The notes under the pieces are model-generated. The model ran no database searches, was not told the DNA's origin, and saw nothing but the letters and a program-made list of their open reading frames with translations. The position numbers and the translations under genes were made by a program. From NCBI GenBank assembly GCA_029936425.1, contig JAPYSU010000003.1:241902-305901 (forward strand): DNA of 64,000 nt, read 5' to 3'. This document shows positions 24,739-35,027 of this stretch, piece after piece. Source of the DNA: Litorimonas sp. Lineage in GTDB: Bacteria; Pseudomonadota; Alphaproteobacteria; Caulobacterales; Maricaulaceae. The first letter of the stretch is position 1. Each line of letters begins with the position of its first letter.

Positions 24739-24828
24739 GCAGTTTGACTATCGTAAAAGCCTTTGAAAGGTTTTAACAAAAGAGAGTGTGAGCAGGATTC
24801 TTATGTTCACGGTAAACAGGATTTTAAT

Positions 24829-25800
24829 ATGAGCCAAGCTCGCCCTTTTGACGACATACTCGACTTGATCGAGACTATGCCGACACTGAATGAAGGGAAG
24901 CGGAATGATTTGACCCGGAAAATGGAAGAGGTCTGCGGACACTTATCCCCATTGGGGCGCCTTTGTCCGGATTTGGCAAATGTCGCGGCCTGGCAGGACC
25001 GGGAAGTTCCGAGTCTTTCCCGGCCTTTGATCGCGGTCTTTGCCGGTACGCACGGCGTTTCTGACGGCGTATTCGGGTCTGATATTATCGAGGCGTCTAA
25101 AGCCCGCGTAAAAAGCCTGACCGAAGGCAAGGCGGCTGTGCGGGGTATGGCCGCTGACCTGGGGTCTGCCTATAAAGTTTATGAATTTGGGATAGAACAC
25201 CCCTCCGCCAATTTCACCAAAGAAGCCTCACTCAGTGAACGTGACTGCGCGGCCGCCATTGCGTTCGGTATGGAAGTTGTGGCCGAAGGCGCGGACGTTA
25301 TTGTACTGGGAAATGCGGGATACGGAGCGGCTACGGCCGGAGCGGCGATTGCAAAGGCTCTTTTTGGCGGGGCATCAGATTATTGGGCCGGCGGAACAGA
25401 AAAAGGGGCTCAAGCCCGTATCAAAGCTGTCGAGGAGGGCGCAAAGCGGCACAACCGAGAAGATACGCCGTCACCACTTGAAATTTTAAGAGACTATGGC
25501 GGCCGTGATATTGCCGGATTGGTCGGAGCTATTTTGGCCGCACGGCACCAACGCATCCCTGTTATTCTGGATGGTTATGTCGTGTGTACGGCGGCAGCGG
25601 TTTTACACCGTATAAACCCTGCAACACTGGACCACTGCATAGCGGCGCAAGTGTCCATAGAGCCCGCCCATCAAGCACTTCTGGATCGGCTTGACCTGAC
25701 TCCGATTGTAGATTTGAAAATCAATATTGGTGACGGAACGGGCGGGGCCTTTGCTCTATCCGTATTGAAAACTGCTGCTGCCGGTTTAACAAGTTTGTAG
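24829..25800 (+). CDS. cobT: Nicotinate-nucleotide-dimethylbenzimidazole phosphoribosyltransferase
   Basis: The 323-residue protein makes alpha-ribazole phosphate for the lower ligand of cobalamin. Family motifs seen are VFAGTHGVSDGV, GNAGYGAATAGAAIA, ILDGYVVCTAAAVL, and the Gly-rich end DGTGGAFALSVL. I chose ATG 24829 because it matches the family's usual N-terminus. No other cobalamin gene and no recognisable cobalamin riboswitch lie nearby. Confidence 0.93.
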   Translation: MSQARPFDDILDLIETMPTLNEGKRNDLTRKMEEVCGHLSPLGRLCPDLANVAAWQDREVPSLSRPLIAVFAGTHGVSDGVFGSDIIEASKARVKSLTEGKAAVRGMAADLGSAYKVYEFGIEHPSANFTKEASLSERDCAAAIAFGMEVVAEGADVIVLGNAGYGAATAGAAIAKALFGGASDYWAGGTEKGAQARIKAVEEGAKRHNREDTPSPLEILRDYGGRDIAGLVGAILAARHQRIPVILDGYVVCTAAAVLHRINPATLDHCIAAQVSIEPAHQALLDRLDLTPIVDLKINIGDGTGGAFALSVLKTAAAGLTSL

Positions 25801-25892
25801 TATAAAGACTGTATTTTGCGACAAAATACGCAAGAAATTCCCTTAGAATTTCGATATAGCGCAATTGTCGTAACTTCTTACAGGGGCCGTAT

Positions 25893-26936
25893 ATGGCTGT
25901 TTTTTCACATGCTGATTTTGCTGACCACGAAGGCGTTTATTTCGCCAGTGATCCGGACTCTCAACTGCGCGCTATCATTGCTGTCCATTCGACGGTGCGA
26001 GGTCCAGCGGCAGGGGGAACCCGTTTTTGGCGCTATGATTCAGACGAAGCGGCTTTAACGGATGCACTGCGCCTATCCAAGGCCATGAGCTACAAAAACG
26101 CTGCGGCCGATTTGCCATTGGGGGGCGGAAAGGCTGTGCTCATCTATCCTGACGGGGAATTTGACCGGGTCAGCTTATTTGAGGCCTATGGCCGCGCAAT
26201 TGATCGTTTAAACGGCACCTATATCACAGCAGAAGATGTAGGCGTTTCTCCCAGTGATATGGACATTATCTCTTCCCAAACCAAACATGTTGCCGGGCTT
26301 TCCAAAGGGAAAGCCGCGTCTGGCGATCCTTCTCCTGTGACCGCAGAAGGCGTTTTTCGAGGCTTGCTTGCCGGGGCCAAACATTTGTGGGGCAGTGAGG
26401 ATCTATCAGGTAAAACAATTGCGGTTCAGGGCTTGGGCCATGTCGGTTACGCTCTCTCTGAAAAGCTCCATAAAAGCGGAGCCCGTCTTATTGTCGCGGA
26501 TATTAACAATGAGGTGTTGGACAAAGCCGAGGCTGCATTGAATGCAAGCCGCGTCGAGATCGGGGAAATACATGCCCAGGAAGCCGACATATTCTGCCCC
26601 TGTGCTTTGGGCGGTGTGCTTAACGCTCAAAATGTGCCGGAGATTAAAGCTCAATTAATCGCCGGCGCGGCCAACAATCAATTGGCGTCCGAAGAAGTCA
26701 TGCCATTATTGGAAAAAAGAAATATTACTTATCTGCCGGACTTTGTCTTGAATGCGGGCGGTATCATAAATGTCGCCACAGAAGTTTCAGGTGAGTATAG
26801 CACGGCTTGGGTTGAGCAAAAGCTGGTTGGGCTGAAAGAGACGATTATCGAGATTTTGAATACGTCTGACAAAGAGGGAATTTCTACACTCCAGATTGCT
26901 AACCGCATTGCAGAGCAAAGGCTTAAACGAGCCTAG
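25893..26936 (+). CDS. Leucine/phenylalanine/valine-type amino-acid dehydrogenase
   Basis: The 347-residue enzyme oxidatively deaminates a hydrophobic amino acid with NAD. The catalytic lysines sit in MSYKNAAADLPLGGGKAV (Lys68, Lys80). The Rossmann motif is VQGLGHVGYAL near 176, and NAGGIINV closes the nicotinamide site. Leucine dehydrogenase is the closest guess; the side-chain preference cannot be read. Its end overlaps a convergent gene by 14 bp. Confidence 0.9.
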   Translation: MAVFSHADFADHEGVYFASDPDSQLRAIIAVHSTVRGPAAGGTRFWRYDSDEAALTDALRLSKAMSYKNAAADLPLGGGKAVLIYPDGEFDRVSLFEAYGRAIDRLNGTYITAEDVGVSPSDMDIISSQTKHVAGLSKGKAASGDPSPVTAEGVFRGLLAGAKHLWGSEDLSGKTIAVQGLGHVGYALSEKLHKSGARLIVADINNEVLDKAEAALNASRVEIGEIHAQEADIFCPCALGGVLNAQNVPEIKAQLIAGAANNQLASEEVMPLLEKRNITYLPDFVLNAGGIINVATEVSGEYSTAWVEQKLVGLKETIIEILNTSDKEGISTLQIANRIAEQRLKRA

Positions 26937-27444
26937 GTAGACAGTCGGAGCTTTCCGCTTTGCGGCTGTCAGGTGTGCCAACATCTATGGTGAAATCCGG
27001 ATCAGCGCTTTGTTCAAAGTGAATGGCGACGATCACAGCCTGACTTAAAATCTCACCTTGGTTTAAGCTCGTTTTGCGTTTTGATTGGTAAAGCACACGG
27101 TCTTCTCCGTTCATTGTAGAACAGACGAGAGCGACGCCGGGCATTTGAGCATTGTCGCCGAAACGGGCCTTTCCAATTTGGCCGCTTTTGTGGACTTGGA
27201 CTGTAACATTCCCAACGGCGTCATTTGCACTGACATAAAAAGGAGCATTACTTGCCACTGCAAACCGCTTTCGACCGTTGATAGAGTCTATTAAAACGAC
27301 GCTTGCTGTCGGCGCCTCTGAAACAGATAGACGCTCTAACATTTTAGCCGCCGCCGGAAAGCTTGCCAGTTCAATCGCTATCAGGGCGATTAGAATATTT
27401 CGTTTTTTCAATAATTTATTTTTAAAGCTGCTAAACGCCATCAT
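26923..27444 (-). CDS. Secreted hypothetical protein
   Basis: The 173-residue product has an N-terminal basic and hydrophobic signal segment (LLKKRNILIALIAIELASFPAAA) with likely cleavage near residue 33. The remainder is beta-rich and soluble. I do not recognise the family. It stands alone on the minus strand between the dehydrogenase and queC. Confidence 0.65.
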   Translation of the reverse strand: MMAFSSFKNKLLKKRNILIALIAIELASFPAAAKMLERLSVSEAPTASVVLIDSINGRKRFAVASNAPFYVSANDAVGNVTVQVHKSGQIGKARFGDNAQMPGVALVCSTMNGEDRVLYQSKRKTSLNQGEILSQAVIVAIHFEQSADPDFTIDVGTPDSRKAESSDCLPRLV

Positions 27445-27551
27445 ATTTCCTGGTCATGCTAGGTGTGAACAGACCAGATGCAGTTTATGTGCCATCATAT
27501 CTGTCGGATTGACTGGAAACGAAACAGCAAACTGGTTAAGGGGCGCAAATT

Positions 27552-28268
27552 ATGACTCATCCAGACACACAACTCTCAGGAAAAGCCTTACTGCTTTTTT
27601 CAGGAGGCCAGGATTCGGCCACCTGTTTGGCGTGGGCGCTGGATAAATTTGAGCGGGTTGAGACTGTCGGGTTTCATTATGGCCAACGCCATGATGTGGA
27701 AATGAACTGCCGCAAAACTATCCGGGACATGATTCCGGCTTTGAATCGAGATTGGCAAGCCCGTTTGGGCGAGGATCATATTCTTGATTTATCAGTATTG
27801 GGACAAATGAGCGAGACGGCTTTGACCCGGGACGTAGCCATTGAAATGAACGAAGACGGCCTCCCCAACACCTTTGTTCCTGGCCGTAACCTGGTCTTTT
27901 TGACGTTCGCCGGCGCGCTCGCTTATCGCCGCGGCATCACAACGCTGATTGGAGGCATGTGTGAGGCTGATTTTTCTGGATATCCGGATTGCCGCAAAGA
28001 GACTTTGGAGGCTCAGATGAAGGCTCTCGCTCTGGGTCTCGCTAAACCCATGTCAATAGAAACTCCTCTTATGTACTTGTCAAAAACAGGGGCGTGGGAG
28101 CTGTGTGAGACGTTGGGGGGCAAGGCCTTGGTGGACGTCGTAAACCGCCAGACCCACAGCTGCTATAAAGGCGATCATGAGACCCTAAATGCTTGGGGAT
28201 ATGGCTGCGGCGATTGCCCGGCTTGCGAGCTCCGAGCCGCCGGTTGGGAAGGATATAAGGCCGGATGA
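27552..28268 (+). CDS. queC: 7-cyano-7-deazaguanine synthase QueC
   Basis: The 238-residue enzyme converts 7-carboxy-7-deazaguanine to preQ0 in queuosine synthesis. It has the PP-loop SGGQDSATC near residue 17 and the zinc-binding C-terminal cluster CYKGD...CGDCPAC. It overlaps queE by 4 bp. No preQ1 riboswitch was recognised in the 107-bp leader. Confidence 0.96.
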   Translation: MTHPDTQLSGKALLLFSGGQDSATCLAWALDKFERVETVGFHYGQRHDVEMNCRKTIRDMIPALNRDWQARLGEDHILDLSVLGQMSETALTRDVAIEMNEDGLPNTFVPGRNLVFLTFAGALAYRRGITTLIGGMCEADFSGYPDCRKETLEAQMKALALGLAKPMSIETPLMYLSKTGAWELCETLGGKALVDVVNRQTHSCYKGDHETLNAWGYGCGDCPACELRAAGWEGYKAG

Positions 28269-28894
28269 GCTACGCCGTCAAAGAATGTTATCTAACAGTG
28301 CAAGGCGAGGGGGCTCAGGCCGGAATTACGGCCGTCTTTCTGCGCTTTGCCGGTTGTAATTTGTGGTCGGGCTTGGAACGAGACCGAGCCAAAGCTGTTT
28401 GCCAGTTCTGCGATACGGATTTCGTTGGTACAAATGGCCCGGGAGGGGGTAAATTTAAATCCGCGGATGAGCTGGCGGCGCACATTGATAAATTTTGGCC
28501 CAAATCGGGACAGAAATGGGTTGTTTGCACAGGGGGTGAACCTGCGCTCCAACTTGACGCGGTCTTAATTGAGGCTCTGCAGAAAAAAGACTTCAAAGTT
28601 GCGATCGAAACAAACGGCACGATTGCTCTGCCAGATGGCATAGATTGGATTTGTGTGAGCCCAAAGGCCGACGCCCCTTTGGTTCAGACATCTGGTCACG
28701 AATTGAAATTGGTTTACCCACAAAAAGAAAACAGACCTGAGGATTTCTCAGATCTGGATTTTGGGGTATTCAGTCTTCAGCCATTGGATGATAAAAATCA
28801 GGCGGCTCACTCTGAAGCCGCCTTCAAATATTGTTTGGAAAACCCGAAATGGCGTTTAAGTGTTCAGACGCATAAATATATCGGGGTTCCCTGA
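28265..28894 (+). CDS. queE: 7-carboxy-7-deazaguanine synthase QueE
   Basis: The 209-residue radical-SAM enzyme makes the 7-deazapurine core. Its iron-sulfur ligands have the extended spacing CNLWSGLERDRAKAVCQFC, that is C-x14-C-x2-C. This is a known QueE subtype rather than the standard CxxxCxxC. The start (VKECYLTVQGEGAQAG) is typical. It is coupled to queC; the pathway's QueD-like gene is 25 kb away at 53.5 kb. Confidence 0.95.
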   Translation: MSYAVKECYLTVQGEGAQAGITAVFLRFAGCNLWSGLERDRAKAVCQFCDTDFVGTNGPGGGKFKSADELAAHIDKFWPKSGQKWVVCTGGEPALQLDAVLIEALQKKDFKVAIETNGTIALPDGIDWICVSPKADAPLVQTSGHELKLVYPQKENRPEDFSDLDFGVFSLQPLDDKNQAAHSEAAFKYCLENPKWRLSVQTHKYIGVP

Positions 28895-28914
28895 TTTATC
28901 AAATTTTACGTAAG

Positions 28915-29541
28915 TTATCCTGCCAAATCTTCGGCAACCTTCTTGGAAAACCGGCCAAAAGCCCGCTTCGTATCTGTCCAGGTACCGCTGGCAAAATTGG
29001 CGTTTTGGATGAAGGAGTCGTACCAGCGGTAATCCATCGTTCCGAGAGAAACGCCGCTTGCATCGAATAATTCACCTTTCAATTCAGCACCGCCAATTCC
29101 AAAGCTTTGATAGGACAGGCTCGGCTCACGGGAAAGTTGCTCAAAAGTAGGACGATTATTTTTAACATCTTCAATTGTTAAAACCAGTTTGGCAGGGGCA
29201 TTTTCTGCCACTTGCAGACCCTCTTTTTCAAGACGTCTTGTTATATCTTCAAACAGATCCTTTCGAAGATCCTCAAGTGCTTCTTCGCCATAAAAGCCAT
29301 TTCCGGAGAATCCATTATTCGTATTGAGTCCAGACCCACGGTCACTTAATTTTTTAGGTAAGTTGTTAGCGCGAAAGGCAAGCTCATCACTTAGTTTGAC
29401 ATCCACAGAAACCGGCGTCGCTAATACTGTCGAGAGATTGCTTTCATATCCGACTCCGCCCGCACTGGCTGTGAGAGGGGCTGCAAAACCGATTGAAGCG
29501 GCAATAATTGAAAGGGCACCTAATTTGATTGACTGTTTCAT
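28915..29541 (-). CDS. Periplasmic protein of unknown function
   Basis: ATG 29541 follows an AAAGGAG site and begins a clear signal peptide (MKQSIKLGALSIIAAS, cleavage near TASA-GG). The mature 180 residues resemble outer-membrane-associated proteins with an alternating alpha/beta pattern (ITRRLEKEGLQVAENAPAK, then LVLTIEDVK). I cannot name a family. It may be linked with the lipoprotein gene 80 bp upstream on the same strand. Confidence 0.7.
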   Translation of the reverse strand: MKQSIKLGALSIIAASIGFAAPLTASAGGVGYESNLSTVLATPVSVDVKLSDELAFRANNLPKKLSDRGSGLNTNNGFSGNGFYGEEALEDLRKDLFEDITRRLEKEGLQVAENAPAKLVLTIEDVKNNRPTFEQLSREPSLSYQSFGIGGAELKGELFDASGVSLGTMDYRWYDSFIQNANFASGTWTDTKRAFGRFSKKVAEDLAG

Positions 29542-29621
29542 AATATACTCCTTTTGTAAGTGTATAACATGAATTAGCGTAATTTTCAATGTTTTAGGCG
29601 ACGAGGTTCAAGCTTGGATGA

Positions 29622-30083
29622 TTAAAAAACGTCCACTAAGACACTCAATATATTGCTTGCGCCCCGGAGTGTTTCGAGTTCTCTATCGAGTTCATAAGAC
29701 TGAATTTGTCTGGATGTGACGTAAACCTGTCCCGACATATCAATGGCTTGAGTTGTGATTGTTAATATTTGAGCCGTTGTATCAAGGGCTTGGTCTGTGA
29801 TTTTAACCGGGATCGAACCGACGTAATATACGCCTTTTCCTGTCGCGAGAGTAGATTTCCCAACAAATTTCCCGGTGCCGTAAGCCATTTTACCTGTGCC
29901 ATAAACGGCCTGACCCGCCAGTTTTCCTGTCCCATAAACGGTCTTGCCGCCAATTTCAGCTGTTTTTCCGACGGCTTGAAAGGGGAGAGCCGCAGCTTTC
30001 CCGGTCACCTTGGCCGCCAGACATCCACTCAATGAAGTGGAAATTAGCGTTAAAATGGTAAAATAGGTGATTTTTCTTAGCAT
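29622..30083 (-). CDS. Lipoprotein with degenerate YGTGK repeats
   Basis: The 153-residue product has a signal peptide with lipobox LSGC (Cys about 21). An internal repeat region of about 60 residues follows, with units around G-K-x-x-Y-G-T-G-K (GKTVYGTGKLAGQAVYGTGK and onward). The C-terminal third is helical. Lipoproteins of this layout are common but uncharacterised. The function is unknown. Confidence 0.72.
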   Translation of the reverse strand: MLRKITYFTILTLISTSLSGCLAAKVTGKAAALPFQAVGKTAEIGGKTVYGTGKLAGQAVYGTGKMAYGTGKFVGKSTLATGKGVYYVGSIPVKITDQALDTTAQILTITTQAIDMSGQVYVTSRQIQSYELDRELETLRGASNILSVLVDVF

Positions 30084-30178
30084 GAGACGTCCCCTCTAAC
30101 TTCACTCTTTCGCTTTACAAGTACAACACAAAGAAAGACTTAATGCATCCTATCGCCAATTTTCCGGTATTCATGACC

Positions 30179-32272
30179 TTACAGACCTTCCCGCCACCAG
30201 GCGACAGCCAGACTCAGGAAAAATAGAGAGAAGAAAAGCAGAGGGTGGACAAGAGGTTGTCGCTGGCTTCGGGTCACGGTGTAATCCTTGTAGGACCTCA
30301 GTCCCATCCAGCTTTCTCCGGAGGCGTCGGCTTTAAGGTCAACGCGCCGTAATTGCGGCAAAGTCTCATTTCCCAAACCGACAGTTTCAATAAATCCATC
30401 TGTCCTCTCGATTAAAGGCGAAAGAACTTCGGTGGTTGGAAAGAGTTCGGAGTATTCTTTCGGATTGAGGGCTCCAATAGCCGTAATTGTACTGACATCG
30501 CCCTGTTGAAAACGATAAGCGCCAAAGCCTTCCGCAGGTAATTTGCCACGAAACAGGCCTTCGGAGACTTGCGAGAGCGTAATGCTACGTTCAGTTCCCG
30601 AAGGCGTCAGCACCGTCACAGGTGCAGAAATGTCTTCAAGGCTTCGTCGCTCGATCATGATATCCTGCCCTTCAGCAGAGGCGCGCAAAGTTTCAGCTTC
30701 CAGATCAGGTTCGCCCATCAGCCAGTGAGCGGTTCGTCTAAACATTTCCCGGTAGGGCCCTCCGCCATCATAGCCTTTAGACCACAGCCAGGATTGATCG
30801 GACATCAGCATGGCTACGCGGCCCTTACCGATTTTGTCTATAACAAAGAGCGGGGCGCCATCAGCACCCTCCATAAGCACATCACCGCTGATGGGTGTGT
30901 TATTGATAAGGCGGAACCAGCGCCCCCAATTGGCTTCTTCCTGCCCTTTGAAAGAAGAGGTGATGGGATGGCGTCGTCCCTTGCTGTTCAGGCTGGGGCG
31001 AAAAGTGTCCAGAGTAACTTCGCCTGTGGGCCGGGTCGGCAGAATAGAGGCAAGGGGAGAGCGGAAAAGACTATCCTGACTGGCAAAGGCCGGCCCCGTG
31101 CCGAGGAGTAACGCCCCGCCGTCTTCGACATATTCGACAATGTTACTAAAGTAGCTCGGCCGTATAATAGACAACGTGCCTCCTACGCGCCCGCTCGTAG
31201 AGCGACGTCGGTAATGGTCAAAAATTATCAAATCAAATTCATCCAGTTTTTCTTCAAAGAGCTGACGGGTCGGAAACTGAATAAGTGACAATTCGCTTTC
31301 GCGGGCATTCGTCGCATTAATGCGCGGCATCGTCAGAATCGTAAAATGCACAAGATCAATGGCCGGATCGCTTTTCAACAGATTTCGCCAAGCCCGTCCC
31401 CCGTTATGCGGCTCACCGGTAATGAGCAGCACTCGCAGCCGATCGCGAATGCCCGAAATTTCGCTAACAAATACATTATTGTTGAGGGTAAGCTCGTTCT
31501 CAGCAGCAACGACATTCATTTCGACAGTGTTCGAGCCTCGACGTTCAATCTCCAAGGGAATGGAGAGAGAGTTGCCGATTGTGATCGGAAAGCGAGCTTT
31601 AGGAACTCCGTTCAATTTGACTTCGATGAGAGCGCGTTCACCTTCATGACCGGGGTCATCGACCTGCAACTCAAACTCGGCGATTTCTCCGACAAGGCCG
31701 AAGCGCGGGGCCGTCAAAGCCCGAATGCGTCGATCGCGTGCTTCGGGGTCTCCAATGACGAGGGCGTGGAAAGGAACATTTTCGGGAACGACAGATTCCA
31801 AAGTGTCCATATTGTCATGCACTTGTCCATCCGTCAGGGCGATAACGCCCGCAATACGGTTGCTGCCCGCCGTCCCCAAAGCCTCGACAAGGGGGGCGCT
31901 GAACTTGGTGCCGCTTTCCGAGCCATTCACATCAACCTGTATGAATTCCAGGCTTTGGTCTTGCTCCAAGCTTTCTTTCAGACCGCCCAAAATGGCGCGG
32001 CGGGCTTGCGGGCGATCACCTACAGTCATGGACTGCGAAATATCATTCAAGACAATAACCGAGTCCGGCAGGGGCTCTCTATCTTCATCAACCTGTTGCG
32101 GGTTTAAAACCGCTAACAACAAAAACAATCCCGCGGTTAGTCGCCAAAAATAGCTTTTCAATCCTGAGGTCGCTGTCAGGAGCGCCGCCAAGAATATGGC
32201 CGCGCCGAGTGAAATGACAAGCCAGGGCGGCAGGATAGGATCAAAGGCGAGGGCGGAGAGAAGATCACTCAT
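30179..32272 (-). CDS. Membrane protein with VWA-like and glutamine-amidotransferase-like segments
   Basis: The 697-residue protein has two N-terminal membrane segments (about residues 17-60), a VWA-like region (VIVLNDISQSM near 73), a middle domain resembling class I amidotransferase-like folds (ALLLGTGPAF), and one C-terminal membrane segment. It is the last gene of a MoxR/DUF58/DUF4159 cluster, overlapping the previous gene by 8 bp. Such clusters are linked to envelope or stress chaperone-like functions; the exact role is unknown. Confidence 0.75.
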   Translation of the reverse strand: MSDLLSALAFDPILPPWLVISLGAAIFLAALLTATSGLKSYFWRLTAGLFLLLAVLNPQQVDEDREPLPDSVIVLNDISQSMTVGDRPQARRAILGGLKESLEQDQSLEFIQVDVNGSESGTKFSAPLVEALGTAGSNRIAGVIALTDGQVHDNMDTLESVVPENVPFHALVIGDPEARDRRIRALTAPRFGLVGEIAEFELQVDDPGHEGERALIEVKLNGVPKARFPITIGNSLSIPLEIERRGSNTVEMNVVAAENELTLNNNVFVSEISGIRDRLRVLLITGEPHNGGRAWRNLLKSDPAIDLVHFTILTMPRINATNARESELSLIQFPTRQLFEEKLDEFDLIIFDHYRRRSTSGRVGGTLSIIRPSYFSNIVEYVEDGGALLLGTGPAFASQDSLFRSPLASILPTRPTGEVTLDTFRPSLNSKGRRHPITSSFKGQEEANWGRWFRLINNTPISGDVLMEGADGAPLFVIDKIGKGRVAMLMSDQSWLWSKGYDGGGPYREMFRRTAHWLMGEPDLEAETLRASAEGQDIMIERRSLEDISAPVTVLTPSGTERSITLSQVSEGLFRGKLPAEGFGAYRFQQGDVSTITAIGALNPKEYSELFPTTEVLSPLIERTDGFIETVGLGNETLPQLRRVDLKADASGESWMGLRSYKDYTVTRSQRQPLVHPLLFFSLFFLSLAVAWWREGL

Positions 32273-35027
32273 TTTCGTCTCCTTCCAATGTATCTAGCCC
32301 GATATCTCTGGCGCGTTCATTGCCGAGGCGTTCCACCAATATGGCAGAATGAACCTGATCCGCTTTATAGTTTCCGGCGAGCGTGTACATGGCCAGATTG
32401 ACGCCAAACCGCGCGGCAAATTCACGTTGCCTTGGGAGGGTTTCGTCCAGTTCAATGATCGGTCGGTTGTCATCATCAAGCGCCCAGGCGGCGGCCCAGT
32501 CATGTCCGCCAATAATAACGGGGCTGACACCGTCGCGGCCCGCTGCGTTACTGGCCGCGTCGACCCAGACCTGCCCATTGGCATATCGGCCCGGAAAAGA
32601 TTGAAGGAGGTAAAAGGCCTTGGTTAAAACGTGATCGTTAGGAACGGGAATAAGGCGAGGAACATCAAGGGATTGGGTAATGTTTGTTAAGCCAGGATTG
32701 GCGGCATTACCCGTCACCGCGCTATCGGCAGAATCTCTTGTATCAAAGACAATTGTGCCGCCGCTTTCCATATAGGCATTCAGGGCGGTGACCGCCTCGT
32801 CAGAGGGCGGCTGGGAGTCGCGGGAAACGGCCCAATACAGAAAAGGGTAGAGCGCGAGAGCATCTACAGCTGGGTCGACACCGTCGACGCCTTCAACATC
32901 AATGGTCGTACGAACCTGTAATTGCTTACCCAGACTTTCAAGTCCGGTTTCCGTCAAACTGTCGACACGCCCATTTCCAGTTTTAATATAACCAAAATGG
33001 AGCCCGGTCGCCGCGGTGCTGACTTTTGCGCTGATTTCTGGCTCTTGCGAAGTTTGAGCCAGGGCGTCAGAGGCAGGAACCAACCCGATTATGCCAAGAG
33101 CCAGTATTGTCGCCAGTTGTGGGGAACGCCTGAAAAAGACGGGGCGGCGGCCAGACATAAACAATGCGAAAAGGGCGTCTAACGCCAACCCTATCAGGCC
33201 AATAGCCAGCCCAATCCCGGCCAGACTTTGCAATTTTGTGCTGCCATATTGTTTACGATTTGCGCCTGCGGGTAAGGGGAGAGCTGTGATGTTTTCCACC
33301 TCTTGCACCGTTTGCAGGGCGCGGCGGCGAGTGCCTTGTGTGTAAAAACCGGGGGGTGTTTGCTGGCTTGCCTTCGCGGTTTCAAACTGTGCGTCTGATA
33401 AAGTGATAACGCTCGCTTCCGGAGACTCGAACCGTCCAAACCCATTTAAAACAGTGTTGGCGACCCACTCTCCGCCTTCGGTTTCCTCGGCAGGCTGGGC
33501 CTTGTTTTTGGCCAGCGGCAAGATGCGGCGCAGCATATCGACATAGAGCCCGCTCAAGGCGAGATTTGACCATTCCGGCCCGGCGGTGACATGGAATAAG
33601 ACGATTAAGCCTTCGCCTCTTGGAGCCGCCGTCACGATCGGGGAGCCGTCTTCCAGCCTTGCCCAGCTTCGTGTATCCGTCTCAATTCCCGGTTCAGCCA
33701 TAACTTGCTGTGAAATTGTAACTTCATCAGAGATTTCCAAGCCAAAAAACGGACTATCCGTTTCAAAGGGCGCGAGTGTCTGCGGTGTTTCCCAGCTCAG
33801 AGCGCCTCCGATAGAGCGGCCGCCGCCCCTGAGCTGAACAGGCACAAGACTATCCAGGCGCTTGGCAAGTTTTGGCCCGGCAAACCGTATCAGGACGCCC
33901 CCGGTTTCGACAAAATTTTCTAACCTTTCATCGCTTGTTCTCTGGCTGTCAGGCATAACGATCACGCTGGGATTAACGGCCAGGAGAGCCTCCAGGTCTC
34001 CGTCATAAATATCAGCGTAAGGCTCAAGGGCGGTTCTGGCATAAAAGGGTTCGGATAAGAGCGGACTCGCTGTATCGCCGCTGCTGCTCAGAACGCCGAT
34101 GAGGGGGCGTCCCCAGCTATCATCGAGTAATTTTACGGAGCCAGCGGATTTAGAATCTGAAAGCTGAATATGCGTTACGCGATTGCGTAGTTGGGCTGGG
34201 AGTTCAAATCTGGCTGTCCCCTGGCTTTCTCCGGGCGCAAATTGCAAATCGGACCGCGCCAATACGGCATTATCATTACTCATGGCTTGCACCGTTAAAT
34301 CAATTGGGACCGGGCCGGAAACCGGACGTGACCATCCGCTCTCAAAACCATTCGGAACCTCGCGGGTGAAAGTCGGCAGGGCAATCTCTGTAACACCGAC
34401 CGGCACATAAACGTTCAAATCCGAAAGAGCGCTTAAATTTTGCTCTGGCAACTCTTGATCAGACCTTGATAGTCCGGACGAAAGAAAGGTTCCGCTTTTG
34501 TTGTTTAAATTCAGACTGCTAAGCGTTTCTTCTAAAGTGCTGTAATCTTCAATCCACGCCTCTGGCTGAAGAGTTTCAATTGTTTCAAGAGCTGATTGCG
34601 CCGGCTCAAATGAAGGTGTCTGTTCTCTGGCGTTAGTCAATACCAGGGCAACATTTACATTTTCCCGGCGCGCTTTTTTAACCTGTGCTTCCGCTTCATT
34701 GAGAATTTCTGACCAGAAGGGGGCCGAAAGCCAGCTATTGTCGATCATCAAGAGGAGGGGTTGTTGGGTCTCAACCGCAGACTTTTTAAAAATCGGGCCG
34801 GCTAAGGCTAAAGTGATAAGCGCGATCATCAAAAGCCTGAAAAGTAAAAGCCATAAGGGCGTTTTAGCCGGTGTTTCCTCTTCGGTCTGAATATCTGCGA
34901 ACAGACGCATGGGTGGAAAGCTTTGCGTTTTTGGTTTGGGCGGTGCAATCCGCAAGATCCACCAGACCAGCGGCAAGGCGAGTAGGCCCAATAAAGCCAA
35001 AGGCGCAAGGAACGTCAGGCCGCTCAT
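32265..35027 (-). CDS. DUF4159-domain membrane protein with BatA-like N-terminus
   Basis: The 920-residue protein starts with the BatA/aerotolerance-type hydrophobic N-terminus (FLAPLALLGLLALPLVWWIL), a second membrane segment near 60-80, and a long periplasmic part. A further membrane hairpin (about 600-660) and a C-terminal DUF4159 domain follow (LHFGYIKTGNGRVDSL through FPGRYANGQVWVD). It lies between the DUF58 gene (4-bp overlap) and the VWA-like gene. The function is unknown. Confidence 0.82.
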   Translation of the reverse strand: MSGLTFLAPLALLGLLALPLVWWILRIAPPKPKTQSFPPMRLFADIQTEEETPAKTPLWLLLFRLLMIALITLALAGPIFKKSAVETQQPLLLMIDNSWLSAPFWSEILNEAEAQVKKARRENVNVALVLTNAREQTPSFEPAQSALETIETLQPEAWIEDYSTLEETLSSLNLNNKSGTFLSSGLSRSDQELPEQNLSALSDLNVYVPVGVTEIALPTFTREVPNGFESGWSRPVSGPVPIDLTVQAMSNDNAVLARSDLQFAPGESQGTARFELPAQLRNRVTHIQLSDSKSAGSVKLLDDSWGRPLIGVLSSSGDTASPLLSEPFYARTALEPYADIYDGDLEALLAVNPSVIVMPDSQRTSDERLENFVETGGVLIRFAGPKLAKRLDSLVPVQLRGGGRSIGGALSWETPQTLAPFETDSPFFGLEISDEVTISQQVMAEPGIETDTRSWARLEDGSPIVTAAPRGEGLIVLFHVTAGPEWSNLALSGLYVDMLRRILPLAKNKAQPAEETEGGEWVANTVLNGFGRFESPEASVITLSDAQFETAKASQQTPPGFYTQGTRRRALQTVQEVENITALPLPAGANRKQYGSTKLQSLAGIGLAIGLIGLALDALFALFMSGRRPVFFRRSPQLATILALGIIGLVPASDALAQTSQEPEISAKVSTAATGLHFGYIKTGNGRVDSLTETGLESLGKQLQVRTTIDVEGVDGVDPAVDALALYPFLYWAVSRDSQPPSDEAVTALNAYMESGGTIVFDTRDSADSAVTGNAANPGLTNITQSLDVPRLIPVPNDHVLTKAFYLLQSFPGRYANGQVWVDAASNAAGRDGVSPVIIGGHDWAAAWALDDDNRPIIELDETLPRQREFAARFGVNLAMYTLAGNYKADQVHSAILVERLGNERARDIGLDTLEGDENE

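Noticed and set aside
27445..27551. preQ1 riboswitch before queC
   Set aside because: The leader does not show the characteristic stem with an A-rich tail.
31346..32107. 253-codon frame antisense to the VWA-like gene
   Set aside because: It is the mirror of a well-supported coding gene on the other strand and shows no domain.
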